Below are positions 25,803-37,732 of a DNA stretch of 64,000 nucleotides, piece by piece. A program made the translations under genes and the position numbers. Location of the stretch: contig BGZK01000140.1 in assembly GCA_005406025.1 (NCBI GenBank), forward strand, positions 1 through 64,000, given 5' to 3'. Numbering within the stretch: position 1 is the first letter of the stretch; each line of letters opens with the position of its first letter. The notes below the pieces were generated by a model. It saw only the letters and a program-made list of their open reading frames with translations. It did not search any database and was not told the origin of the DNA. The DNA comes from Eumeta japonica. Lineage: Eukaryota > Arthropoda > Insecta > Lepidoptera > Psychidae.

Positions 25803-26007
25803 TCTATAAGCGAAATACCACTGACTGACTGACTGACTGATTCATCATAAGATCTCTGAAACTATAGGTCCGATTGACTTGAAATTTGGCACAGTTACTC
25901 TTTTCGGTACGTAGATGCTCATAGAGAACGGGCTTTACACAAATCCCGTTCAAAAAACATTTTCATCGTTTTATGTCTACGAGGACGGAGCCGCAGGCAA
26001 AATCTAG
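25803..26007 (+). mobile_element. Short Helitron-like non-autonomous element
   Basis: It begins with TCTATAAGCGAAATACCACT plus a CTGA microsatellite. Inside is GGTCCGATTGACTTGAAATT, a motif widespread in moth repeats. It ends with a GC-rich segment GGACGGAGCCGCAGG shortly before CTAG, followed by T. A 5' TC, a 3' CTRR end, A and T flanks and no target duplication are the Helitron hallmarks. A relative with the same body lies at 32785-32969. No Rep/helicase is present. Confidence 0.6.
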
Positions 26008-26017
26008 TGTACCTTTA

Positions 26018-26508
26018 TCTATACACATTACAAAACTTAACGCCTCTCTGTCTGTCTGTGTGTCGTATGTCCTTTTCACGCGAGAATCACTCATAGAATT
26101 CACATGTTCTTTTTTATTCATATCTATATTATCTGGCTAGATTGTAGGATATATTTCGTTAGGTAAGGTAACTTAGAAAACAAGCAGTGACGATGATGAT
26201 GAATCAGATCGAAAAAAAGATGGGCGTTTTTTTAAATAGCCTACTCTGAGTAACTCATAAGAGATATATCAAATTAACGTACTGCACGATTGCAATTCTT
26301 AAAAAGATCTACGAAAAAGTCCGCGACAACGTAATTACGTCGACCTTGTAAGGATGACTCACAAGAGGCGCTTTTGTATTTAACGTGACGCCAAACGATC
26401 GACGGCGGCCGCCGGGGGCGCGCGGGAGGACCAGCAGCACGAATCGTGCTCCACTTTATTTGTAAAAAAAAAAAACCTGCACACGGGCGGAGCCGCGAGC
26501 ACAACTAG
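26018..26508 (+). mobile_element. Second Helitron-like element, adjacent to the first
   Basis: It begins 10 bases after the previous element with A/TCTATACACATTACAAAAC. It ends with CACGGGCGGAGCCGCGAGC, then CTAG and T. The GC-rich 3' tail and CTAG end match the neighbour's, while the interior differs. A minus-strand open frame at 26274-26504 has no recognisable domain. It is non-autonomous by content. Confidence 0.5.
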
Positions 26509-27989
26509 TGTATTTATATATACGTAACAAATATCTATTAAACGGATGGACCTATTGAAGACGACCTATCGGAGTCGCATTTGCGGCATTCGAAACGGTG
26601 TGATTGAATTTAGATTTCCTATACATTTCACTTTAATAGGCCAGATAACTTTTGAGAAATCTCAAAAATTTAAATTTACAAGATCAGTTCAAATCCATCG
26701 AGACCCTCAAAAGATAAATTTGACGAAGAATTTAAAAAAAATCTTTTTATCTATACAACATACATATATATATATATGGGATAATTCGAGATTAAAGAGA
26801 TTAGTGTTTTTTTATTTCGGACTTTAGTGTTCGAAAATGCAAACAGCGGGATGCTTCGGGGTCAGCCTGCAAGGCCAACCGGTGGACAGGCTGGTTAAAT
26901 ATCGATAGCTATAGAAGTATAGCATTAATTCATCAACTTTTTTTAATCTAAACGATACAAAAAACGATAATCACGACGCGCGATCATTGACCTGAAATGT
27001 TCGTAGGCACAGCGCACGGTTGGCGCTGATAACGCTTGAAATAATAACCAGGCTTTATTTTTTCTATAAACAAGCCCCCACTAACGCTTTAAAATTAATT
27101 TCTTTTTTGCGAATTCAAACGAGTTACGAATTGAGTTAAATAAATTATGCTGCACTAATATATAAAGTTCCCAAAACTTATTGCCTAGAAATCAGATATG
27201 TTCGATTGAATGAAAGAATGATTTGTGGTCACTAACTGTTATTAAAACATTTTAGTAAAATATGAACCATTTTAAATTATAAGAAATTTACGAAAAAAAA
27301 AAAATTTGTTGTTTATCCGACATTTATACAATGTACAATTGCGTCAGTACACAGATTACTACCAAAACCTTTTTTAAATTAATTAAAAAAAATTAACATG
27401 AACAACAAAAAAATCTTAGGAACTTGGCTAGTTTGTAAGCATACAGAATTGTTAACATTGTTAATAACATTCAGTTGATGACACAAATACCTAACGGAAA
27501 CATTGTTTTCATATAACGGCGAACGAGACAGTTAAAGATGAATAAGGCATATATATGTGACAAACGAACACATATTGATGGGTTTAACCTATTTAAATAT
27601 ATGGGAGAATCGCGTCACTAAAACACTAATTTTCATATCGACAGACACGAAATAACTATATCATAGATACTTTACGAGTGACGTTTCTCAAAATAACTGT
27701 TAATATAGGACACGTAAAAAAAAACAAGTAACCAGTACTTTTTCGGTTACGATTCTTGGTATAATTTATGTTTTTCTTCCAAGAGCTAAAACATTAAAAA
27801 ATACTTTTATTTTACTACACTACACACATTTTTGACATAATAAAACAATAGACCACAAAAATTTGTAAACGACGTTCAATGTGCATTTATGATTTCAATT
27901 TCTATCAAATTTTTTTGACATCGCTGCTCATGAATTTTATCACAAAAAAAATGCCGCCGAACCCTATGAAACATACATAAGCCTTGTAT

Positions 27990-28000
27990 TATATATATGT

Positions 28001-28044
<44 letters not shown>
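27990..28044. repeat. TG/TA microsatellite
   Basis: A run of TG dinucleotides with flanking TA dinucleotides. Located in NPC1 intron 1. Confidence 0.9.
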
Positions 28045-28699
28045 GTTTCACCGCGTATCTGTTCAATATCGCAGGTGAGTGTCTAAAAATTTACAGCAGT
28101 ACTGAATATAACACGCGCTCGCTACTTCACTTTTCTATCTAGCGACCGCGGCGGTTACTGCACGAGGATAGTGTAATGGAGGGGAGTGGAGTGGAGTGCA
28201 GTGGAGTGCATAGTGCAGGTCACGATAGGTGTCATAACGTCAATTGAAAGAACATTTACATGGAAGTAATATTTTCTACGGAACGAATAAAGCGACTTTT
28301 TTTCTAATTTCTATAAAATCATAAGACTAGTTTCTCGCTATCAATTATAGAATGACTAATCGACAGGCAAACGGTTATCTCTTAGATTCGGACAGTTCTC
28401 ATAATTCATAGAACAAAATACGAGTAGAAGGACGAATATTAACATTAAAAATATAAACATTATCCTTTCGGGGACGCTTCATTATTAACTTTTTTTAGCG
28501 AACACTTAACGAATCCATGTCTTAAAGTCCAAAACATAAGGTTCCGAATTGAACGTCCGGTGACGTCATGCGTTCCGCACATCGCTGCTCGAGGTCCGCG
28601 AGCGTTTGATTTTATTTTTGTTGTAATATAAAACTAGGAGTACGAATTAGTTCATTTTTGATAGAACATAGTCGACCGGCAGGCGAGCAATCAGAGAAT

Positions 28700-28885
28700 A
28701 GATAGTCAGCGCCGCCCATGTACAATCGCGCCCCTGAGGATTCACCAGTGGTTGTTGGACTCTTGGGAGGGAATAGGAAATCTAATGGAAAGGAGTCAAG
28801 TCGATGAAAGGGGGAGAAGAGAGTAGGCTGCCGGGATTCTCACTCACTGGACGAAACACGACAGCAGAAGCTACTACTTCACGTC
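28700..28885 (+). repeat. Dispersed moth repeat fragment
   Basis: The purine-rich block GACTCTTGGGAGGGAATAGG through AGTAGGCTGCCGGGATTCTC is related to 48300-48415 (CATCTTGGGTAGGAATAGAA through GGGCCGCCGAGATTC). Both copies are non-coding. Confidence 0.5.
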
Positions 28886-30617
28886 AGTATTCTACAAGAG
28901 TGTGGTATCGTATCTCACCGGTGGAGCTGGCCCATTTCTGTACTGTAGCTAAATTTAAGGTTCTAATCTAATCTAAATTTTGTACATTTTTAACTTTAAC
29001 GCAAAGCGATCGATACGCCTTAAAATTAAAGTGTAGGTATTGTGTGTATACTTGAAATCATATTTTCGTCACATAAAGTTCTTAAAACAAAAAAGGAGTC
29101 CTTAATTTACTTTAAGCTAAAGCAACTTTCATAAACTTATGAATTATGTAAAATTAGAAATCAATTAATCTCTCTTCCTGTTATATACATTTTTGTCACT
29201 GTGTATCATTACAAATTATTTAAAAAATGCAATAACTATATAATTATGTAGCAAAATCATATAAATAACATAACAAAATTACCAGCGCCAATAATTAATT
29301 AGAATAGTACTGCGCGTGAAGTTAGCACACTTTTCGTTAGAAGCTTCTTAAACTACGGAAAATAATCTATTTATCCATTGCTTTATTTCCATTTTTGCGT
29401 AAATAAAAACAAACGACTTCAGTTAAATTAAAAAAACTGATTTACTGGCTACTATAATGAATATGCATCAACAACGTAACGCATTACACGCATGTATTGG
29501 ACTTGTTCATATACACAATCTCGTTTTCTCGAAATTCATACGCAGAACTGAACAGAAAATGTACGCCGTGGATGCACGAATCTCAATGACGCATATCAAT
29601 TCATGTAAAGTGACGAACGCCGACGTGATCCCAAACAGAATATCTTTTATTGAACAGCGATCCACCGCATTGCTGGCGAGATTTGAATACATTTTGAAGT
29701 AAAAACGCAGGCAGGGTGTTCGAGAAGTCGGTAAAGAAGTTCTTCGACGTTCTATCAGACGAGTCCGGAGCGAGAAAGAAGAATCCTCAAAACACGCTCA
29801 TTTCAGCCGTCAGCCGACCGCGAGCGTTCGACCGGCTCGCGAATAAAGACGCCGGTATACAACAGCTTTAGGTAGAATCTTCGAGAACCAAAGACAATGA
29901 TACAAGAACCGACGACAGTCGACAGCATGACCTCTCCTCTCAAGTGACACTCGTAAAATATTGGAAACATTTTAAAATGCATTCACCATCGGACAGTCGA
30001 ATCGATATACGACGATAGATTTAGATATACGGAGCGAGGACCATATAACCGCGTAGTCTACATTAGTGTCCATTTAGTTTGTCATACCGAGAGCCTAAAT
30101 ACGTAAATCACGGAAAGCCGTCCCGTGTCGAGGCGCCGTTACGAACTTAGCACTGGCACCGATTCACTAATTACATTAAGTAGTAGGAGCGCCACGCCAA
30201 TTTTTAAGATTTGACATCGATGACCACGGAAGCACGATGATGCAGCCATTGAAACTGTCTGATTATTTGCAGTAAATAGGTTATTGTTTTTATTTTATTA
30301 TTATTATTATTGCCGAATGAACACGAAATAAATATTACAAATGTAACGTAGTATCAGCTTTCTAAACGTCACTCATGCGTGCGATTGGAGCGCGCCGGCG
30401 AAATGCAAGAACTTGTTTCATTGTATATCTTTTCTAATATAAGATTCTATATTTAAATATAATATTATAATATAATATTCAACGGTTAATTGATTCAAAA
30501 GATTTGTCGAAAAACACATCTTTTATATGATTTTTATTGAAGTAGCCACTCGTTGCCCGTTAATGCCCGTTAATTAATAGTCATTAACTATGTTAAAAAA
30601 ACATATTTTTCAAAGAA

Positions 30618-31054
30618 ATCATTGGGGTTAGCAACCTTGTAAATATCTCTCCAAACATTGTCACGACATTTTTCTTCCATTATTTTTTTTAAACCATATT
30701 TTTCCTAAAACTTTCACAATAAAAAGGAAAACTTAATAAGCTCTATTCTATTTCCCAAAAACGAAATTACTTTGTGCGGTGTTCAGTAACATTTAACCAG
30801 TGTCAGGTAAGTATATGACGTACCGTAGTGAATAATCATTTACACGATTGCCGCATTACACCAGGCAGATGGTTAATCCTTAAAATTTGAATGCGTTATC
30901 GTTCTACTGCATGGATTAAATTGAATGGCCACAGGACATTTAAAAAATAAAAATTAACTCTATAAATTGAGTTTTAATTGTCGTATATATATATTATCGA
31001 CGTCGTATATATATTATCGGGCGTCGCGACGCACAGTTTGGGAAGCCCTGTACT
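30618..31054. mobile_element. Possible hAT-like terminus at 31035-31054
   Basis: The sequence CACAGTTTGGGAAGCCCTG at about 31035-31054 resembles the 3' end of many hAT elements. A partly matching CATTGGGGTTAGCAACCTTG lies near 30618. The flanks do not share an 8-bp duplication, so the pairing is uncertain. Twin copies of GTCGTATATATATTATCG lie at about 30981-31020. Confidence 0.25.
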
Positions 31055-31599
31055 AAGTTACGAAACAACAATAAATGCTGAAAATATTTCAAATTGTCGT
31101 CCAGCTCTCATATTGTAAACTTCCCAAACTTCCTATCAAGATCGGGACGAATGGCTACATTCTCAATGACTGCCCGAATTCTTTCAATTCTTGATAATGA
31201 TTCAGATGAAACATGCGGGTATAAAGGACAAGGTATTAAGAGGAGGTGCGACGATTCTATACAATAGATAAGGGCGAATTCACAACAGGAATGTAGAGAG
31301 AGATGTAGAGTTTACGCGGAGATAGCCAACTTCTAAAGGTTTGAGTACAGACAAATAAATAAGTTAAACAGGCTATCGCACGCGCGTCGAGTGACTCGTA
31401 CTAAGCTGTAAAAACTTTACGCTCGTACAATGCGATTGCCTTTTCTACATCATTATAAGTTTCTGATAATGATGTAAGAGCTACTTTTTTACTTGTATAA
31501 GGTAGCGCGTTAAAATACTCGTTTCAATATTGCTATATAAGAATTGTAACAGAGCTTTACAAAAATGAATATGTAGGTTTATTTTAAAATATAGATGGT

Positions 31600-31780
31600 G
31601 ACAGGGGTGGTTTGGAAGATGAAAGAAAACTAGAACAGAAAAATGCATCTTGCGGTGGTTTGGCCATCTGGAAAGGATGAATAAAAGTGGACTGACATAA
31701 CAAATCTATAGAGCGAATGTGTGTGATGGAAAGGTCGACAAGGGCCGCCCTAGAGAATACTATGTCATTATTTCTAAATA
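31600..31780 (+). pseudogene. RTE-like LINE fragment (upstream partial copy)
   Basis: Reading across stops gives LRWFGHLERMNKSGLT, then QIYRANVCDGKVDKGRPREYY. This is the conserved C-terminal part of an RTE-type LINE polyprotein. It is a partial copy just 5' of a second, longer copy. It is inactive. Confidence 0.65.
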
Positions 31781-31849
31781 GAAGGTGAGAGTGTAGTGTC
31801 GAACAAGTGAGTTTGTATACTAGGGTAGTCTATTTAAAAATGATTGGTA

Positions 31850-32420
31850 ATCATGATAGAGATATCGAAAAGAGAGTGAATTCGGAAATAAAGTGAATGG
31901 GGCCTTGCTCACTATTATGAGTAGTAAAAGTGTCTCACGGCAAGTGCGTTTGACTATCCATAATCAGAATCTGATCTCTAAGCTTATATATGTTATGAAA
32001 GTCCGGTATGACCGAAGAAAAATGAAAGTAGAATCAATGCGGTGAAGATGTGATCGCTTCGTAATATTTATGGAGTGTCTCTGAAAGATAGATGTAGGAA
32101 CAGTGATATGAAAGAACGGTCTGGTTTGAAGGAAGATGTACTGACTAAAGTAGAAAAAGGTATGTTGCGGTGGTTGGGCTATCTGGAAAAAATGTATGAA
32201 GGAGACTGGCAAAACAAATCTATAGAGTGAACGTGTGATGGAAACATCTGCAAGGGTTGCCCTTAGAAAATCCTATGCAGATCATCTTGGCGGCATATTA
32301 AAAAAGGGCCAAATTTTTAGCACCCGAAACCGACGAGCTTGCATGAAAAGATTAATGAATGTCAAAGACGCACGAGAGATATGCAAGGTCGACCATGTGG
32401 AAATCTAAAGTATCTGTCTA
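31850..32420 (+). pseudogene. RTE-like LINE, C-terminal region of reverse transcriptase ORF
   Basis: A degenerate reading includes KERSGLKEDVLTKVEKGMLR, then a WLGYLEKM segment, a region matching ADHLGGILKKGQ, and a tail of the RRACMKRLMNVKDAREICKV type. These are the recognisable steps of the C-terminal end of a moth RTE-type non-LTR element. In-frame stops and shifts are frequent. The copy is 5'-truncated, as LINE copies usually are. Similar pieces lie at 1-125, 56560-56795 and 58800-59300. Confidence 0.75.
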
Positions 32421-32784
32421 CCCTTCTGAAAAATAGACGTGAGTTTACAATAGTAACAATAAATACAGGACTTACAACACACAAATATCATCGAACTTTT
32501 AAAGATACAGTTGCACATCTATCACATATATTAGTGGTCGCCTAGTGATCGAAATTCATTAAATTTTCAAGTTCGAACTTTATTTGGATTCAAATACCAA
32601 ACTTTGATGTTGTATGTCATTCAAACAGACACAGTGTGTAATGTTTATTTTAATGAATTTAATGTATTTCTAGTGCATTTTATATATAAAAAAAAGGCTT
32701 TATGGACTTCTTTCACGTTCGTCCGTTCGCGCAGTTTCCTTCAAAAGGGGTACAAAGTTTTCGCTTCATGTACTATTATATAGA

Positions 32785-32969
32785 TAGATATAAGCGAAAT
32801 GCCACTGACTGACTCAACACGAGAACTCCGAAACTATAGGCCCGATTGACTTGGAATTCAGCATTGTTACTCTTTTAGGAATGTGGACGCTCTGTGTTTT
32901 ACGCAAATCCTAACCAAAAAGAAAATTTCATAATTTTATGTCTGCGGGTGGAGACATGGGAAAAGCTAG
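32785..32969 (+). mobile_element. Helitron-like element, relative of 25803-26007
   Basis: It shares TAAGCGAAATGCCACTGACT, CCGAAACTATAGGCCCGATT and a 3' GGAAAAGCTAGT end with the copy at 25803-26007. The CTAG/T terminus is intact and the GC tail is reduced. Confidence 0.55.
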
Positions 32970-33179
32970 TCATAATATATATATGTATATATATGCCTCA
33001 AAATATAATATATTAACGCTTTATCCTCGAATCTTTGACGTAACATCAACACGCCAGCCCAAGACATGAACAAATAAATGCATACACAAAGACGCACATA
33101 CATACAAACAATATAGAAAGTATCAAAAACATAAACTTAGCGCTCAATTTCAATATGTTCGAATATAAGATTGTAAAAC

Positions 33180-33650
33180 TCGTTCCGACCGCACGCCATT
33201 GGACGTTTCTCCCTTAGCCGAACCGACACCGGACCGACACGTGGACGCTCTGACGCACGAAACTCTACCGCTCTGAATTGCCTGCGAATGATACAATGCG
33301 CAAGTTTAACGCTCCCCGACCCTTCGCCCTTCTCTTTCGCGTGTCTACTTTACGTCATTGCGACGCTTCTGCAACTTCACGGTGTTATTTCACAGCGGTA
33401 GAGTTTTATGCGTTATACTATACATTAACGATGCCGGCCCGACGCCAGTGGGAGACTTGCTGCCGACGGCGTGCCGGCGCCGGTGTCGGGCCAGTGAGAC
33501 AGTGTGCATTAGAGTTTCGTGTCGTCCAATGAAGAAACGCCCGTTCGAGTCAAACGAGTCATTCTTGGTGAAAGTGATTCGGTGAATGGATGCATCATCT
33601 ATAACAACGAGGGTACTGGAGCGGCACAGCGACAACGGCCAATGAATCAA
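33180..33650. repeat. GC-rich block with internal inverted repeats
   Basis: GCACGAAACTCTACCGCTCT at about 33257 is mirrored by CAGCGGTAGAGTTTTATGCG at about 33393. Variants of the same motif recur near 33510 (ATTAGAGTTTCGTGTCGTCC). CCATTGGACG near 33197 is mirrored by CGTCCAATG near 33523. The block therefore looks like a compact palindromic element rather than an exon, despite 75-86 codon open frames on both strands. Confidence 0.5.
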
Positions 33651-34009
33651 CTATCGGTCGACAGCTTCGAGTGCCGTAACGCAAATAGGCGATGATATCA
33701 GTTAGGCGGACAATAAATATACGACGGAAAATGATTCATTTGATGCCGACAGTAATAATGAAGTTATGTATTCAGGTTGACGCGATATCTCTCTTGATGC
33801 ACGTGTGACATAAAATAATATTGTCTAGTAATGCAATAACTGCATAGATTCTATACGAATGTATCTTAACGTACTTTAGATGCATAGCTTATGTAAAGAA
33901 TAAAATTGAATAAATTAGCCTATGAGAATACATTACAAGACGCATGTGACCGTAAAGCAAGTTTTAAGATTTTTTCGTGCGTTACGTTGCGTCAAAATTT
34001 AATCACCAT

Positions 34010-34192
34010 AAGCCCTTATCACGCTGGTCCAGTGCTGGTCGGAGACTGCTAACATGTTCTTCAAGGTATGGGGCGAATGAACTAATTTGACAAGGGCTAA
34101 AAACTCCTAGTCGATTAGCCCGCGGTCGCATCGAACCCGGTACCTTGTGATTGGCAAACGACACACTTGACCGCTGAGCAAACACAGATCAC
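34010..34192 (-). repeat. tRNA-derived SINE-like fragment
   Basis: On the minus strand, TTTGCTCAGCGGTCAAGTGT resembles a tRNA-type pol III A box and ACCGGGTTCGATGCGACC a B box, about 35 bases apart. This is followed by a body containing AGTTTTTAGCCCTTGTCAAA and GTCTCCGACCAGCACTGGAC. It does not fold as a functional tRNA by eye. This is the layout of moth tRNA-related SINEs. Confidence 0.5.
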
Positions 34193-35945
34193 TTGTGCGT
34201 TTTATATTAAAAAGACATACCTATTCGACTGTGACGGAGATGGCTCATCGAACATCGAACATACATATTTCCAAAAGCAACAACAATCTCAGAAGAACTT
34301 TGTTTATATATATATAGTTCGATGTTTGATTTATGTAATTAGAATAACACAATATCTATCCTTGAATTGAATTAATTTACATTAATATAATTTAGTATAA
34401 AAAGGGATAAAAGGAAAAAAGAATAAGATAATGAAGTGTTGTGCTCACAAACTATGCGGACACTTGCTCAAACCTTCCTAATAACAAAAGCAAAAGTTAA
34501 GTAATAAACTTATGGTATAATTTTTAATAAAAGATAAATGGTCAATATGGCCTCGATACAATGACTAGTAGCACGTTCGTGCGCGTGATCTGATAAAATA
34601 CTTATAGCTTACTGCAATAGCATATGTACCTTTTAGTGAAATTATAAAACAAGTTAAGGCACAAATCTATACATCACGATCGTATATAACCAACAGACTG
34701 TATTAGGGTACCAACTAATAGATATTACGTAGGTACTTTGATATATATATACTCTTGATATGTGACCAATAGAAACTTATATAAGCTGGGAATCAAGTGA
34801 TGGGATAACCAAAAACAGAAAATAGATGTGATCCTTTCGGTAATATCTAATTTATCAAAGAGTAATTTAAAATGGCGATTAAGGCACCACACACGATTGC
34901 GCTCGGTATTAATGTTAAATAACAACTACTTTCCATTAGCTTTTTTTAGCAACTTTACAAGTCATTAAATGCCGTAAAAAGCTATTAGACTACGCCCGTA
35001 AGTATAGTATCAGGCGTTTGGGAATACTCGATTTTTCAGGTAACGTCACATAAAAAAGCCATAGAAACAAATGATAATAAAAGGCCCATTTTGTTTTTGT
35101 ATGTTACAGAATACCTATACAAAATATAAATATTTACATTTTATACATCCCACCAGTACGTCTTTACTTTTTATATTACAATTGCTACTTTTATGAACAT
35201 TTAGTTCCGACGACTCTTGTTTTTCCTTCTGTTACTGGATAAACATTGTGAATCATATTTATGATACTAATGAGAATTGTACCGTGTCATGAGTCAACAT
35301 GGACGTTGCGCCGGAAGAAAGGAATGGAGCTAATAAGCTTAATAATCATATAAACAAGCCTTCACAGCTGTTACTAAGGAATTTTATTGGTTCCAAAATG
35401 CTCTATGTATTTTAGACCCGTTTGATATACATTGTGAATTATTAAAGAATGCTGTCGATAGATCTATTGAAATAGATTGATCGTTATCGCTTTAAACATA
35501 AATCATCGGTTTATCGATGAGCTCCTCGTCCCGACTGGCCATGTAACATACTTTGGGTGGCTTCAAATCGATTGACCGCCCGCCGCCGTCGGGACTGCCC
35601 GCTGCCCGCATGTCTTGCCAATAAATTACTTGTCCTCATATAAATTGTATAATTGAATGATGCCACAGTAGGGATCCCCATACATTCTCACAACAGTTAA
35701 ATTTTTCATATCTCGTGACTGTTACTATATTTGAAGTTGTATTAGGTATCAGGTTCGCGATACCTAATAGAGCTTCTACAATATATTGTACATGTAGTAG
35801 ATATTTCAAAAAAAAAAAAAATATATATATATAGGAACTTGTTGAATCAAGTAAAACTAGAAGAAATGTTTTTTATTTTACAATTATTAATTATTTAAAT
35901 TCTTATCTATCTTTGTAAAATTAATGAACCAAAAGCTTTACATTA

Positions 35946-36688
35946 CAGTAAAAGCTCTTTATTCGCGGGGTATATGTTCCATAAATATGCCGCGAATACA
36001 GAAACCGTGAATAAGGAATGGTAATTTATATGGGATTATAAGGGATACGTTCCTAGGTGACAAAAAAAAAAAAAAAAAAATATATAAAAAATTAATTTAA
36101 TTGAAGTTTTTGAACATTTTAATTAATTAACGTAAACGATCAAGCATTTCTATTTTCACTTTAAGCAGTAACACAGATTTTTTTCGTATCGAAACTCGTT
36201 TCTCATTTTTTTTAGTTGACATTATAAACTAGGAAGAGTGCAGTAGAGACGTGTTACTCGATCACTATTTTTGTAACGAATGTGAAAGACGAAACAATAA
36301 AACACGCAAAGCGGCTTTTACTATAAACGGAACACAACATTTAAAAATATACTTTATTTTTGAGTTATAAGGTTGCTTTCATTCTGTTTGTGACATTCTC
36401 AAAAACCGATCGCGGCGAAGGCGGCTTGTGTCATAGGCCTCGGCGATATCATTTAACAACTTACTTTAGGCAAAGTTGTAATAAGATCTATTTTACTTTT
36501 TTATAAGTCCATTTGACAAGGATATTGGGTTGGATACCTATTGGAATTATTTTATTATTATGTATGTACTTATTAGATCCGCGAATAAAAAAATTTTTAG
36601 TCGCGAATATAGGAATTGGGTCGCATTTTTTTAATCCGCGAATAGTGAAAACGCGAATAAAGGAAGCGCGAATAAGGAGGTTTTACTG
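35946..36688. mobile_element. pogo/Tigger-like MITE (second family, 743 bp)
   Basis: The ends are CAGTAAAAGCTCTTTATTCG and its imperfect inverse CGCGAATAAGGAGGTTTTACTG, flanked by TA on both sides. CGCGAATA motifs repeat in both subterminal zones. The element is non-coding; a 63-codon frame at 36513-36704 spans its right end and is fortuitous. Confidence 0.8.
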
Positions 36689-37665
36689 TATTATCTACAA
36701 TTGAGAATATCCTTCAGTTGAAACCAAGTGAATACGGTAAAGCTAGCATTGCAGACTGGAAAAGGCATAATTGTTTAGCGGTTTACTCAAATTAAAGCGA
36801 GAATTTACTAGCAAAAACCAAATATGAATTTTTTTTTAGGTAAGCAAAATGCTCTAGCTTCTTATAGCTAGAATTGTAGTCCTAGAATAACAGACAGAAA
36901 AATACAAATAACAATCCAACAAATTATCAAATATTCTGTCTTAAACAATGATGATTGTGTCTGCACTGTTTGTTGTATTTCTATTGTTACTACTAAAAAA
37001 AATACTAAGAAGTAAAGATTATATGCATTCTTAAAATAGATTTCGAACAAAAGCAGATTCATATTGAAATGAGTAAGTTTTATACTATTTGCTATTATTC
37101 TTCAAAAACTTGTCACGGAGTCATTTACTTATTACTTGTTTGTCATAAAATCATTAATCTTAAATGAGATGAAAAATTGCTATAAAATTGTTGAAACTGA
37201 ACACAATAATATCCAAGTATTAGTGTGTTATTAACCTTATGGCAGACCATGAAATAATTATTTACAAAAACTACTCTATTTAACTATCTATTGATTGTCC
37301 CTTGGAACAGAGATGCTATTATTCATACATAATGACTTTTTAAATAATTTGTTTATAGTAGCCAAGAAACCTTATAGTAATAAAGAAACTAATAAACAGT
37401 ATCTAGCCAACAAAATACCATAGGTATTAATTTTTAATATATGCACATTGACCCACACCACTATTAGAAACGTAATTCTAAAATGTTTGAAAATAGCAAT
37501 GCTGTAAAAAATGAACCTATCTTTCTTTATATATAAATAACAATGATGATGTGTAATTTGACAACAATTGAATCTGGTGCCCCATAATTGGATTATGAGG
37601 AGCAATATTAAAATAGATAAGTGTATAATACTAAATGCATAAATGCTAACCTAACGGTAATTATA

Positions 37666-37670
<5 letters not shown>

Positions 37671-37729
<59 letters not shown>
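37671..37729. repeat. TA microsatellite
   Basis: An uninterrupted TA dinucleotide run of about 59 bases in NPC1 intron 1. Confidence 0.95.
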
Positions 37730-37732
<3 letters not shown>

